From Lepraria neglecta (taxonomy: Eukaryota; Ascomycota; Lecanoromycetes; Lecanorales; Stereocaulaceae): a stretch of DNA of 64,000 bases. Of the stretch, positions 51,631 through 64,000 are shown piece by piece. Under the pieces are notes generated by a model. It was not told the DNA's origin. It saw nothing but the letters and a program-made list of their open reading frames with translations, and made no database searches. The position numbers were made by a program, and so were the translations under genes. Position 1 is the first letter of the stretch. Every line of letters starts with the position of its first letter. The stretch is from positions 4,223,501 through 4,287,500 of the forward strand of contig CM065646.1 of NCBI GenBank assembly GCA_033220425.1, read 5' to 3'.

Positions 51631-54226
51631 GCCAGTGGCTGAACAACTTGATGGACCGGAGTTATCGGACGATTCATTCGCTTCCTGGAGATCTAAAATT
51701 CCCAGAATTCAGAAATATGCGGCCTTCCTTCGAAATGCTGATCGTTCTAAGTCAGACGATAAGGAAGTAAAGATATACTATCCTAGTTGTCAGAATTTTG
51801 AGAGACTAGACACGTACCCTTAATACGTTTGTAAAACGGGCGTTTATATTACGAGATAATATTGGTATAAGGAATGTGATGGAGAGGTGTCGAGTTTCAG
51901 GCCTTTAGACAACAGAGCTTACGTTATTAATAGGATCTTTAGAGTAAGGCTAAAGGGTACAGGATTGGTGTGATCAGGAATAAGACGAATAACCAAATTG
52001 AGGTACACCAAAAGCCCTAGCTCTTCTTACGCCAAATAATGATTTTTAGAGCAAGGAAATTTATCGAGAGTAATATCAGGGCTATTTTTTAATCCCTCGA
52101 GGAAGGAGATAAATCTATCTACTGCTTTAACCTTTCCCCGAACTGAGATTAAGGACAAGCTTTTCTTGTCTCTTATACTGTGAATTGTGTGGCTATCTCT
52201 TTGATCCATTGGGCTTTCGCAATATACATTGAGCATCCTATATCTTTTCCTAACGGCAGTATATATAGTTACAGTATCCATAATTCGATTTGAGCCTTAG
52301 TTTTGCTAGAACCGAACGGAACAGCGTCATCTTCATACAACTTCTAATAGGCACCTTACTAACTGGGTTGCCTGGAATACAGGTCCCAGCGAACAGTTAC
52401 AGGACGGGAACAGAGGAGCCGAGAGCTGTATAAGCTGTGCGAGCGAGGAAGGACGAAATGTGACAGAGCGAATAAAGAGCCTGGGAGTATTGAGGAAGAC
52501 ACAAGAGATAGACTGAATGAGTAGTAAAGAGACGACGTTATTATTCTCGTCTGAATCGCCGTTTTTCCATGAATTACACTTAAGCCGCCACTCTCAAGAA
52601 CCGAATTGAGCGAGACAGACTAAATCCGAAATCTCCGGGGACACTTGCCATCCCCCAGACGACCATCTTTAGGCCCTGTTCAAGGGCTGCCCGGGCGGGT
52701 GACAACTCAGGGGTTTGACAACTCAGAGGGTGAACCCTTCTATTGTAAACCTATTGCACCCCAGACGAACCGCCGAAGTAGAAACGTAAATGGTTTCTAA
52801 TAAGCAAGGGATCAGGCAGCAGCTCATCCCCAAGGGGGTGCAGTCGTCACCCAAGGATCACCTAAGGATCACCCACGTCGTCGCGCCACGTTAAGGCGGC
52901 GCTCACCCTAAGCTCTGTGTGGGATGAGGCCGGGGCAGATTCTGTCTTCTTGGCACTACGAAACAGGGCAAGAACAAGCGCTTGCACCTCGTGGCCTAGG
53001 TGCATTGCCAAGGTATCTCGACTACAAGTATGTTTTTTCCGCGTACGCATCTTGATAGGCGACTGATCAAATGGTATCTATTTATATGAGTGCGTCAGCT
53101 GTCTCGATACTGGGCGGCTAGGCCCCCTGCATTTTAGACCATCCGCTTTGGGACATTCCCCACCACTAGCGCCATGCGTAGACGCTTCCTCTGTACCTGA
53201 CAATCAATCAGCACCACCCAATTCCTCCTATACTTGAAACACCCCTTCAACTTCGCAGCACTGTTTCAGCGACTCGTACGCGTCTGCAGTTCGGGTATCC
53301 TCAGCCTCAGAAGAACGGGAAGAGTCGAAACGCAGGGCTGTTCTGATTGGTGGGGTAAACGTGGGTCAAATACAAAGACTAAGGTAATACCTTTTTCTCT
53401 ACGGCCTCCTTCAAGGAAGACTTGAAAAGGAGAGCGATATTGGAAAGCTGCTGACTGGCAAAAAGACCATCGCTATTACCGAGGACATCCGAGGACGCGG
53501 CCCAGAAATTGCATCTACTACGTACGAGAGACTGCTATAGCTTTGACCACACTCCGCCTCCTCGGCAGCCTGATAAATCCCGAGGTGCCCAAGACAGCAG
53601 CCCAAAACTTTTGCTGCTATAAGACGCTCGCTCCCCCTCCCTACAACACCATACCCTAAAAGCGTCACATCAAAGAGGAGGAATATCAAAACACCCATAA
53701 AACTTCATATAAGGCGCTCCCAATACACGGAGAGGTTAGAGGCCTAAAACAGACTGGACTTTGAGGGAAGGAAAAGGTACTCAATAGATTGAACCGGTGA
53801 TATCTGTGAGGTTAGTCACATATCAAAGCCTTCTGACCCATTACGCCTTGTCGCTCTTTCACCAAGATTGGCTTGAGTGCATAAAGAAACATTGTACCTT
53901 GTTGTGTAATGGTTGTTCTGCTGGGCCCGGCTAGATCTTCCGAACAAAGCGATCATGTGGTCCCCTTCACCACCGGGTCACCGTTGTGCAATGCCAGCCC
54001 AGGCTCAAAATATAGCAACACGCAATCCCAAATTTTGATTGTGCAACGTAACCTAGTCAACAATACCCGAACCGAGCTGATTGAGTCATTCTAGGCTTGA
54101 AGAACTCGATATTCGGGCACATATCAACAGCACCCACTCCAACCTCAACGAGATCGTTTTGCCGTCCATCTAGAGACTTATCCTCTGAGCAAGCAGCTCA
54201 TCAAAACCAGCCTGAAAACTCCCACC
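51631..54226. other. Long gene-poor stretch at the right edge of the island
   Basis: 2.6 kb without a supportable gene. Frames such as 52027-52281 (minus, 84 codons, A+T-rich) and 52862-53050 (minus, 62 codons) have no recognisable content. GACAACTCAG occurs twice within 52701-52728. The right end holds the MAPK promoter. Confidence 0.45.
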
Positions 54227-55515
<1,289 letters not shown>

Positions 55516-55842
55516 AGATATCCCAATCTGATCGAATTGACGACTTGCGGTGATGATATGATTTGGACAATAGACGAACAGCATTATTTGCTTAGCTCCT
55601 ATTTGTCGGCTGGAATCGATGAATGTGGCTTCCACCATTTCCTATGTTTTCCTTAGGGCCTTAATGTGGGCAATTTCGACTGCATACTTGAGCATGTGTG
55701 GCCTTTCTTCCTCACCATCTCGGGCCTGAGAGGCTGCGTTTCTATATGAAGGTTTCATAGGAAAGAATAACATAGCTAGGTAGTTTGAGCGTTCAAGAAG
55801 AATTTTTCCTCTCTGTGCGTGATTTCATGAGTGCGAATAATC
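55516..55842. other. Intergenic, tail-to-tail PMK1 and HEM4
   Basis: About 330 bp; two 3' UTRs. Nothing else seen. Confidence 0.5.
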
Positions 55843-56850
55843 TCATATCCCCTTTCGTTTCATAAATCGTTCTATCCTATCCTTGATACCCTGTGGACTT
55901 GGCTTCTCAGCCACTACATCGGCTTCGAATCCGAATTCTTTTTGCAGGTACTCGCGCGTCGTAGGTCCAATGCATACTACAAACGTTGTTCTCTCCCCCA
56001 AGTTCCCTTTCGCCCTCCCAGTCCTCTCATCCAACCACCCCAGCGCTTTCAACATCCCCTTCCCTGCCGTCGGCGAGAAGACTACAATCCACCTGAACCC
56101 TTGTCCCTGCCCGTCTGGTCTTGTTTGGTTTAGCACCTGAGCGAAATGGAATTCAAATCCCTCGAGCTCGCTGGTCTGGTATATGACCATCTCATCAACT
56201 TGTATTCGTTCATCATCAGGCAGGTTCGGGGACATGAGCATTCGCGGTATAACATCCCTCCTCTTCTCGCCTGTCAGGAAAAGCACAGACTTCATGCCCT
56301 TCCCATCCTCAGCCCTGACATCGTACTTCCCCTCCCCTTCCTTCTCCCCACCATCTATACCCAGCATCAGCCTAGCCAACACCTCTCCACTCCCCGCACT
56401 CTCCCCACCGTATTTGCTGCATCGAGGCAGAAGATCGTCAACTATGGGACGGAGCGAACTAGCGGTCGCTGGCCCCACGGTATAAAAGCGCACTTCTAGC
56501 TGGGAAAAACGGTCTTTAAGCCTTTGCATTGGAGGCGCCTTCAACGCTGAAGCAAAAGCAGCAACTGCGCGCTGGGATGTGAATATTAGAGCGCCATATT
56601 GGAAGGGTTTGGATGGTCCATCTGCGGCCTTGGAGTCGAGATGGGCGAGGATGAGTTTTATGAGATCGTCTGGGAGGAGGGAGTGTGAGAGGACGGGGAC
56701 GAAGTGGGGGGTGTAGGTATGGGTGTGGTTTGAGGTGGTGGTCGTGGTGGTCGTCGTGTTGGTAAGGTGCGTGGTGTAGGGGTCGGTGGCGGGGGTGGGG
56801 GAGGGGGATTTGAGGAGGAGGATTGGGATGGATTCATTGGAAGAAGACAT
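55843..56850 (-). CDS. HEM4: Uroporphyrinogen-III synthase
   Basis: Single exon, 335 residues from the ATG at 56848-56850 (MSSSNES; the frame upstream begins only with TTG). Two-domain HemD fold: ALIFTSQRAVAAFA in the first half, VRFYTVGPATASSLRP, VLFLTGEKRRDVIPRM in the second, then DEMVIYQT, WIVVFSPTAGKGMLKAL and the end FVVCIGPTTREYLQKEFG. It closes the linear tetrapyrrole hydroxymethylbilane with inversion of ring D for heme and siroheme. A Thr/His-rich run follows residue 30 (NTTTTTTTTSNHTH) and is probably a disordered loop. Confidence 0.9.
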   Translation of the reverse strand: MSSSNESIPILLLKSPSPTPATDPYTTHLTNTTTTTTTTSNHTHTYTPHFVPVLSHSLLPDDLIKLILAHLDSKAADGPSKPFQYGALIFTSQRAVAAFASALKAPPMQRLKDRFSQLEVRFYTVGPATASSLRPIVDDLLPRCSKYGGESAGSGEVLARLMLGIDGGEKEGEGKYDVRAEDGKGMKSVLFLTGEKRRDVIPRMLMSPNLPDDERIQVDEMVIYQTSELEGFEFHFAQVLNQTRPDGQGQGFRWIVVFSPTAGKGMLKALGWLDERTGRAKGNLGERTTFVVCIGPTTREYLQKEFGFEADVVAEKPSPQGIKDRIERFMKRKGI

Positions 56851-57007
56851 TGTAGAAGTATCCAACAGGAGAAGGGAAATACTGAGAGTCTGCGGACCAA
56901 AGTCGCATCAAGTCCTGCAAAAAAGCGCCGAAGTTCAGCCGGCGGGCGATGAACAAAACAGCTGTATTTGATGATAGCTTCTTAACTTGCGCGTTGGAAC
57001 CAGAGGC
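56851..57007. promoter_or_regulatory. 157-bp bidirectional promoter between HEM4 and ERV1
   Basis: Only 157 bp lie between divergent starts (56850 minus, 57008 plus). Both products act in or for mitochondria-linked metabolism, so shared control is possible. Confidence 0.5.
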
Positions 57008-57648
57008 ATGGACAAATTCTTCACCGATGTCCAGAAGGAGCATAGTAAACCCTCAACACAGTCCGGAGAGGGAAAAAGCGCAGATGGGACGCCAAAGAAA
57101 GCTGTACCCAAGGGCGTAGTGCTGGGGAAAGATGGAAAACCGTGAGCTTGATATACTACCCATCCGAATGACTTCAAGCTGACCACTGTTGAAGATGTCG
57201 TTCCTGCACCTCGTTTGCCTCATGGGCAGCTATGACCAAGAAAAATACCTCCGAATTTCCCCAAACGACTACAGTCCACCCTCAGTCCACCGCCCCACCG
57301 GACGACTGCCCCCCAGACGTCGAAGCTCTAGGCCGCTCGACATGGACATTCCTCCATACGCTCAGCGCTTCCTACCCGCCACATGCTTCCCCAACGCAAC
57401 AAAGCGAAATGCGCCAGTTCTTAGATCTGTTCTCAAGGTTATATCCGTGCTGGACATGTGCAGAGGACTTCCAAGAATGGATGAGAAGTCCTGGGAATGA
57501 GCCGAGGGTGTCTTCTAGGGGGGAATTTGGGCGGTGGATGTGTGAGGCGCATAATGAGGTTAATAGGAAGTTGGGGAAGGAGGTGTTTGAGTGTTCGAGG
57601 TGGGAGGAAAGGTGGAGGACGGGGTGGAAGGATGGACGCTGCGACTAG
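57008..57648 (+). CDS. ERV1: FAD-linked sulfhydryl oxidase Erv1/ALR
   Basis: Two exons, 57008..57141 and 57195..57648 (195 residues). The N-terminal shuttle pair CRSC (formed at the exon junction) is followed by the Erv/ALR domain: GRSTWTFLHTLSASYP, the active-site YPCWTC, WMCEAHNEVNRKLG and the C-terminal Cys in FEC. It oxidises Mia40 in the mitochondrial intermembrane space and passes electrons to cytochrome c. The length agrees with yeast Erv1 (189). The absence of an N-terminal presequence is normal. Confidence 0.93.
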
Positions 57649-57801
57649 GGCACAATAAGAGCGATGAATGTGTATGATGTGTATTACTTTTTGGGCTGGA
57701 TTTGCATAGATGAGGAGCATGAACACGGGGAATAAGCATTGCATTGAGCGTGGGCGTTATTTACAATACAACATCTCTGCCTCTACCGCTGGGACATGAA
57801 T

Positions 57802-58657
57802 CTATGTACTCACTCCCCATTTTTCCACATCGGGACTAACCTTCTTATACATCAAATCTGTCCTGAGCGTGTATTTCGTCCCACCCGTAACATCTGCGCC
57901 CGAATGGAGGAGGTCTCGGTGCTGGAAGATGAGCACGCGGCCCGGCTTGGGTTCAACATTGAACTCGCGCTTCATATTGTACGAATGGAAAGTTGTTGCT
58001 CCCCCACTGTTGGGGTTCTCGTTGAGGTAGAGGTGTAGGGTGTAGAAGGAGATTTCTTTGCCGTCGGGGGTCACGTAGGCACCATCCATGTGGGCTGCGT
58101 GGGTGTTAGAGGGGTATGAGTGAGGAAAGTTGGGGGCTGGATTTACGTCTGAAGTACTGTCCTTCGCCATACTTGAGGAAGCGCATCCGTTCGTTGAGTC
58201 TAGACATCTGAAGCGTTTCTTTTCTCTTCACTGGGCCGTTGCCCGTGATGTCTGGCCGATTTTTCAAGGTCAAGATCTCTGGAACATGATCCACGACTCG
58301 CTTCCAGATTCTGTCGACGATGTCCGCGTCATCCCAAATGATGCGACCGCAGTCGCGAGTTTCTTTGATCATCATTTGTCTTCCACCCCCAATGTTGACC
58401 ATTGCTTCCTCCCACATACCGCCTGCATATTGTTCGGCCATTTTGATGAGGGTCTGGCATTCGGCTTCTGTGAAGCAATTTTCTAGGACGACTGCATAGA
58501 GGCCTTCGCATTCTGGTATGTCGGTTTCTTTGAAGTCGATTACTTTCTTTGTAATTTCCATGGGTTTCAGGAGAAAGTCGTGTCGAGTATCTTTAACGTC
58601 TTGCTTCTCGTGGTCACAGTGTGATCCATCCTGGACCTCTGGGTTTGACGTAATCAT
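57802..58657 (-). CDS. 2-oxoglutarate/Fe(II) dioxygenase, prolyl-4-hydroxylase-like
   Basis: Two exons, 58147..58657 and 57802..58094 (267 residues), ATG at 58655-58657. The iron triad is His172-x-Asp174 (YFRPHMDGAYVTP, created at the exon junction) and a distal His in LLHSGADV; Arg in YTLRTDLMY would hold 2-oxoglutarate. LKYGEGQYFR and GGATTFHSYN are typical of P4H-type fungal oxygenases. No signal peptide or membrane anchor is seen, so it is probably cytosolic or nuclear. Substrate unknown: these enzymes modify prolines, other residues or small molecules. Confidence 0.85.
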
Positions 58658-58930
58658 CGTGTATGATTTCCCAACAACTCAAGTCCGGTGCCTCTGGACG
58701 GCGAAAGGTGGAGAATAGAACATGTGAAGAGGAGAAAAGGATTGGACACAATGACACATGGTGAGGCTATGTCGTTGCTCTTCATAAGTGGTCCACGTGA
58801 CACTGCTGCCTGGAAATGGCAAGGCTGCTTGACTCAATACATTCAGGTAAAGACAACGCTCGTCAAAAATAAAATCTTACTCCCATCACAAACATCGCCC
58901 ATTGCGCTTCGCCACAACCTTTGTTGCTGT

Positions 58931-59233
58931 CTATTCCTTAATCTTTCTTGCTCGTATTGGACCCTTGAGATCGCACACATTAACATCATCAGGCACCAGC
59001 GAGCCTTTCTGGAGAATCTCAACCTGACCACGTCGGCGCCTATCCTGAAGCATCTCGCGCACTTCGGGCATCAGGTCTCTCCAGTCAGTAGCACCAATGG
59101 TCCTCAGCTCCGCCGCGCTTAAAGCTCGTGGCACCTCTGAGGGACATATCGTCTTTGGATATTCCCGAGATGATAGCAAGCGGTCAAGATGAGAGACCAG
59201 AAGTCCTTGTTGACTGGCAGTATCAGGTGCCAT
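58931..59233 (-). CDS. DUF3253 small protein
   Basis: 100 residues from the ATG at 59231-59233. The family signature is complete: LLSSREYPKTICPSEVPRAL, WRDLMPEVREMLQDRR, GQVEILQKG and the ending KGPIRARK. DUF3253 proteins are winged-helix-like in fold and occur in bacteria and fungi; function unknown, and probably of bacterial origin in fungi. No intron and no targeting signal. Confidence 0.8.
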   Translation of the reverse strand: MAPDTASQQGLLVSHLDRLLSSREYPKTICPSEVPRALSAAELRTIGATDWRDLMPEVREMLQDRRRRGQVEILQKGSLVPDDVNVCDLKGPIRARKIKE

Positions 59234-60383
59234 CGGAGCTCTTATCTGGCCAAAATGATGAGACTGCTGCCTAAGTTGAGGTCCACTCTCACGAAGGATG
59301 GGTATGTGTCCTGCAGAATGCAAGGACTTCGAGTACTAGGCCGATATCGGGGCTACCAATCGAAACTGACGATGACCTGGGGAGAACTTACCCATGCCCA
59401 AATACGAAGGTTGCGCTTTTGCGACGCCTAAGTGCGAGAACACTGGGTAAGGTAGGTGGAACCGACCCCGAAAGCGCTCAAGATAAGAGGGCCCAAGACA
59501 CTGGCTCCGGGCCGGACTTCGTGAGGCGGTCTCGACGGGCTGACCCGGGAGCTGCACAAAACCACAAATCTTCAATCCTGGATCCCGACAATTGAAAGTC
59601 TCATCTTTTATTTTCGTTCTTTCCTTTTCGGTCTGGCAACTACATAATGCGCTCTTTCTATGTATGCAGAAAGAGTTCAGAGTTCTGGTCTACTGCCGGC
59701 TCTTACTGCAATGTACCTTAATACTATGGTTTTAGTGCATGTACGAATCAGGGGTGCAGGCGAAGTTGGGCAGCAAGCGGCCTCCACCGTGCAGCACCCC
59801 ACACGGATACAGCCATTGAAAAGAAGTGAGGCGCCAGTCAGATGGCATCTCATCATGCATCGACCAATGCTGAGATTGGTCTATAAATCCATCCATAGCT
59901 TGCAGTATCCATGCCGGCTTCCCACGCTTTGTGGTGCAACTGCTTCTTGACGTGGCTCCAATTGGCCCGCTCACGCTTATCGAGGCCCAGATGATGCAAG
60001 AATCGTTGCGTATAGACTTTTTGTGTAAGCGATGGTGGAGGGCGATTCCCTCTGTGTCGTCGATACGGATGGGGGCACGTACAGAGGGTTGAGATCTTCT
60101 ATGCTCGTTGCTGCTTCGGGGACGCGCGCGTTGGACAAGTCCTCTTCCTCCCGAGCCAATTCTACTGATTATTCCCTCAACCAACATTCCAGCGTTCCTT
60201 TTTGTGTAATAGTCTTTGAATGGTCATTCGTCCCGACCCCTCCTTTCAAATCAAATGTCCGATTGGATGTCTGAGGTGTCACATACTTAAGTGAGATGAG
60301 CTATATGGCTCAGTCATAAAAGATTCATCAACCGTTGTCTTGTCCCTACTGCAGCATCTACGTACTACCAACGGCTATCCAAG
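59234..60383. other. Intergenic region, 1.15 kb
   Basis: Between divergent genes, so both promoters are here. Several short frames have no recognisable content. No repeat seen. Confidence 0.5.
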
Positions 60384-63300
60384 ATGCAGCAAATGTATGA
60401 GAAACCTCAGGTCAGGATGTACCAACAACCCAAGGCGTGGACATGGCAAACTATAGCGACTCATACAGCCCATTATGCATCTACTCCGGTGTTCGAAGCT
60501 CCTCAACCACCAGAGGTCTTCTTGCCGCATAACCCATTTTTACCTCCTCCTGAACCTCCCAACGATGAACCCGAAGAGAGTCAACCAGAGGCTGATGCGC
60601 CTCCGCCGGAAGAAGATCAACCGGCAGAGCCTGGTAAGTACATCTTCGTGACCTGCGATATTAGTCGCTGATAAAAGTTAGAAGAACCCAAACCAGAAGA
60701 CGACACGAGCCCGCCGGAAGATCCTCCTAGCGAGGAAAATGCTGACGGCGGTGTCGCTGTAGCTGCTGATGATGCTTCACCAGCAGACGAAGGAGCCGCA
60801 GATGAGCCTCAGCCATATGAGCCTGCGGAGTCCGCAGAACCTGCAGAAGAAAGTGCAACTGCAGCTGAGGGTGAAAACGCCGAAGAGAGTAAAGAGGCTC
60901 CAGAAGCGGAGCCTGAAACTCCAGCACCCGATCAAGAAGCAGCAGCAGAACCAGAACCTGGGCCAGCACCACCTGCTTCCGAGGAGACCGCCGCCGAGCC
61001 GGATGCTGAGCCTGAAACAGAGCCAGATGCTGAGGCCCCGGCTTCACCTCCTGAAGAACCAGCGGCGGAACCAGAAGCTCCTGCTGAGCTAACTCCAGCC
61101 GAAGAAGCACCACCACCACCACCACCTGCACCTGAAGTGCCTCCCGAGGGAAAGAAAGAAAAGAAGTCCAAGTCGTCCAAGTCGTCAAACCATAACATAG
61201 TTGTTAAGAAGGAGAAGAAGAGCGACAGGAAGGACAAGCACGAAAGTAAGGAGAAAGCTGAGAAGAAAGAGAAGAGTCACAAGAAAGACAAGAGTGACAA
61301 GTACAAGAAATCAAAGAAGGGTGCAGCTGATCCACCTCCAGCAGAAGCTCCCCCAGAGCCTGCACCAACGGAGGCGCCAGCGGAAGAACCTGCACGTGAA
61401 CCTGCACCAGCGGAGCCTACCCCAGAAGAACCTGCGGCTTCAGAGCCTCCCCCGGCAGAAGCTGCACCGGAGGAACCCGCACCGACCGAATTAACACCAG
61501 AAGAACCTGCACCGGCAGATCCTGAGCCACCTGCGCCAGAAGAACCGGCTGCAGCCGAACCTGCAGTAGACGAGCTAGCACCAGCGGAGCCAGCGGCAGA
61601 AGATCCAAAGCCGGAAGAACCAGCCCCTACCGAATCTGCAGCAGAGGAGCCGGCACCAGCAGAATCAACGGCACAGGACCCGGCGCCTAAAGAACCCACC
61701 CAGGCCGAGCCCACACCAGATGCGGCTCCACCAGCTGAAGCCCCAGCGGCGGAAGCTCCCCCAACGGAAGAACCTCCAGCCAGCGAGGCCCCAGCCAGCG
61801 AGCCTCCTCCACCAGCCGCGGCCGTACCTGATGACGCTCCAAGCGATGTTCCTCTAGCTGAAGCAGCGGCAAAAGATGCACCTGCTTCCGATGAAGCCGC
61901 TGAAAGTAACGCGGACGAGGCTGCCGAAGGCAAGGCGGACGAGCCAGAACCTCAAGCTGAAGCCCCTGCTGCTGATGATGCCGCAAAAGAAGAGAAGCCA
62001 GCAACTGACGAAGCTCCCAAAGAGGAAGCTGCACCAGTCGAGAACACTGAAGTGATGGCCGTCGAACCAGCACAAGAAGTCTTAGAGAGCACCGAAGACA
62101 AAGAAGCTCCAGCAGAGGCAGCCGGAGAAGCAGCCCCTGCAGAATCAACGCCACCGGTAGAGGCCAGTGAGCAAGTGCCTAAAGACATCGCTGAGCCTGA
62201 AGCTGCTCCGGTTGTTGAAGAGGCACCTGCAGATCCTCCTGCAGAGTCAGACCCGCCAGCAAGCGAAGAACCTCCAACAGAAATCCCATCCGAGCCAGCT
62301 CCAGCATCAACTGAGGAGTCAACACCTGATCCACCAGCCGACCCGCCAGCAAGCGAAGAACCTCCAGCAGAAACCCCATCCGAGCCAGCTCCAGCATCAA
62401 CTGAGGAGTCAACACCTGATCCACCAGCCGACCCGCCAGCTGACCCACTAACAGAGTCTGCTCCAGTGGCTAGCGAAGAAAATCCGCCAGAACCACCAGT
62501 AGAAGTAGCCCCTGTTGCCTCAGAAGAGTCAGCACCAGAGCCGGCAGCGGAAGAGCCCTCGGCAGCTATTGAGGAGGCTGCGAGTGACCCACCGGCCGAA
62601 CCTGTTCCTGAAGTTGCAGCAGATGCTCCTGTTGAATCTGGCCCGGAAATCGCAGCTGAGCCGCCAGCAGAGGAACCCGCAGTGGATCCGCCAGCGGAAT
62701 CTGCTCCAGAGGCTGCGCCTGAGACTGCGCCTGAGGCGGACCCACCAGCTGAAGCATCTCCAGAAGCTGCGGCAGATCCAGCACCGGAAGCTGCAGCAGA
62801 CCCAGCGCCGGAGCCAACTCCGGCAACAGACGATGTCATCGCTGAGGAACCCGCTGACGATGCAGCGCCACTCGAACCACCTCCATCCCCAATGTCGTCA
62901 AAACGCCATCATCGGTCCAAAGGATGGGAACGCGAACGCCGGCACAGCAAGTCTTCCTCAAAAGGCAGCATGGAAACCTCACGCCCCGAGCGCAAACGCC
63001 GCGAAAGCGACGTCAGCGCCTCCACCGCAAAGTCTGGTGATGTCGAAGCAATAATCAAAGAAGCGAAAGAAAGGAAGCAGAGCAAGCTTCATTCTGGTTC
63101 GAAGACTAGTGATAGAGGTACAATCGAGCGTCCAAAATCAGAGCGTCGATCAAGTAGGCGGGAGAAAGAAAAAGAAACGGAACCAGAAAAGAAACCAGAA
63201 AAGAAACCGTCAGCACTCCGACCACGAATCCTGGACGTAATGCCCCGAGCCGAATCCGAGGCACGCATGTTCCTTCGTGTAAACGGCGAGAAAGAGAAAT

Positions 63301-63668
63301 CGTCGTCGAGTTCAAGGCCGAAAGACAAGCGCAGCTCTACTACGCTCGATACCAGCAGTAGTCGAAGGAATGCTCAGACGAAAGCGAAATCGGCTGATAG
63401 GCGTCCTAGTAAAGATTTAGAGGATGATGAGGCGAGGAGGGAGAGGAGGAGGAAGAGGAAGGATTTGGATGAGGCGGAAGCAGAAGCTAAACGGGAACTG
63501 CGTAGGAAAAAGAAAGAATTGGAGGAGGCGCAAGAAGTGGCAAGGAAGGCGAAAGAGAGGAAGCGGGAGAGGGAGAGAGTTTATAGGGAGGAGAATAGTA
63601 GAGGGAGTGGAGGAGGTATAAGGATGAGGGATGGGCCGAGGGGTTTCTTTAGTCGGATCTTCTCTTGA
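60384..63668 (+). CDS. Very large Pro/Glu/Ala-rich low-complexity protein with basic C-terminus
   Basis: Two exons, 60384..60633 and 60682..63668 (1078 residues). The short unique N-terminus (MQQMYEKPQVRMYQQPKAWT, then TPVFEAPQPPEVFLPHNPF) is followed by about 800 residues dominated by Pro, Glu, Ala and Ser in EEPAP-type units. A lysine-rich island lies at about 255-315 (KKEKKSKSSKSSN...KKDKSDKYKKSKKG). A 31-residue segment (DPPASEEPPTEIPSEPAPAS...) is tandemly duplicated at 62245-62430. The C-terminal 270 residues are Arg/Lys/Ser-rich with a coiled coil (DLDEAEAEAKRELRRKKKEL) and end GPRGFFSRIFS. No catalytic domain. It resembles disordered fungal scaffold or septal-pore-type proteins but cannot be named. 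The opposite strand has long Gly/Ala/Ser frames that are shadows. Confidence 0.75.
62245..62430 (+). repeat. In-frame tandem duplication of about 93 bp
   Basis: Within the Pro/Glu/Ala-rich gene: the block beginning GACCCGCCAGCAAGCGAAGA occurs at about 62250 and again at about 62341, differing at a few bases. Confidence 0.75.
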
Positions 63669-64000
63669 CGAGGGGGTGATTTCCTTTGTCGAGTTTCGTT
63701 GCATTTGACCGACGATGAGAAGGACGGGAGTAACAAGTGTTTTGATTATATTTTCTACAGCATGCGTCTCCCTCTCTTGCATTTGATTCAATTTGATGTT
63801 ACATGCGGCGAGCACAGGAGCAGTAATGCGCAAGTCGATTGCGGTGCCAACAGTATGCATCTTCTCCTACACTACACTCCCTTATGTACGGCCTCTTGTA
63901 TGGACTACCTCATCTCTCATCTCTCTTCCTTTCATATGCTTCCTTACAGTCTACGCGTATTTAATATCACTACATACATAGCTCACTCAAGCTCACGATA
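63669..64000. other. Right-hand flank
   Basis: About 330 bp, 3' UTR of the large gene and beyond. Nothing recognised. Confidence 0.5.

Noticed and set aside
61277-62839. Long minus-strand Gly/Ala/Ser-rich frames
   Set aside because: Mirror image of the Pro/Glu/Ala-rich gene; no start context and no domain.

Overview
The window is nuclear DNA of a filamentous ascomycete (Pezizomycotina; a Dothideomycete is my best guess, class not certain). The reasons: genes broken by many 48-75 bp GT-AG introns; a four-ZZ fungal NBR1, a Pmk1/Fus3-type MAP kinase with a TEY loop, an Iec3-type INO80 subunit and a DUF3455 secreted protein; and a fungal NLR with PNP, NB-ARC and TPR domains beside RIP-like decayed genes.

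The layout has three parts. (1) 1-27.9 kb is a dense housekeeping block: NBR1 autophagy receptor (partial at the left edge), a Btz/CASC3-like exon-junction protein, TOM70, an ADC-lyase-like enzyme (ABZ2), NOP13 and IEC3 as a divergent pair, a DUF3455 secreted protein with a frameshift, a PRELI/UPS1 lipid-transfer protein, cytosolic TrpRS, ILV5, a serine racemase/threonine dehydratase, a Ser-rich single-pass surface protein, a decayed small secreted-protein gene, a SAM methyltransferase and SEC24. (2) About 28-54 kb is a gene-poor accessory island. It holds two nested DNA transposon derivatives, a decayed aspartyl protease, ankyrin-repeat genes and relics, a secreted protein with a deaminase-like motif set, a large NLR with 12 near-identical TPRs, a broken PNP-domain copy, a decayed fungal protein-kinase-like gene interrupted by a complete miniature Ty1/copia-type element, a 0.7-kb dispersed direct repeat carrying a pentapeptide minisatellite, and a tRNA-like relic. 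(3) 54.2-64 kb returns to core genes: Pmk1/Fus3 MAPK, HEM4 and ERV1 as a divergent pair, a 2OG-Fe(II) oxygenase, a DUF3253 protein, and a 1078-residue Pro/Glu/Ala-rich protein with a basic tail.

Functionally the core genes touch mitochondrial protein import and the intermembrane space (TOM70, UPS1, ERV1), heme (HEM4), amino-acid metabolism and charging (ILV5, serine/threonine dehydratase, TrpRS), secretion (SEC24), folate (ABZ2), ribosome biogenesis (NOP13) and chromatin (IEC3). They do not form an obvious pathway cluster. The island is the part that looks like a rapidly evolving self/non-self recognition locus. Three genes carry apparent single-base indels in or beside homopolymer runs, so assembly error must be excluded before calling them natural pseudogenes. 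Exon limits were worked out by hand from splice consensus and reading frame.
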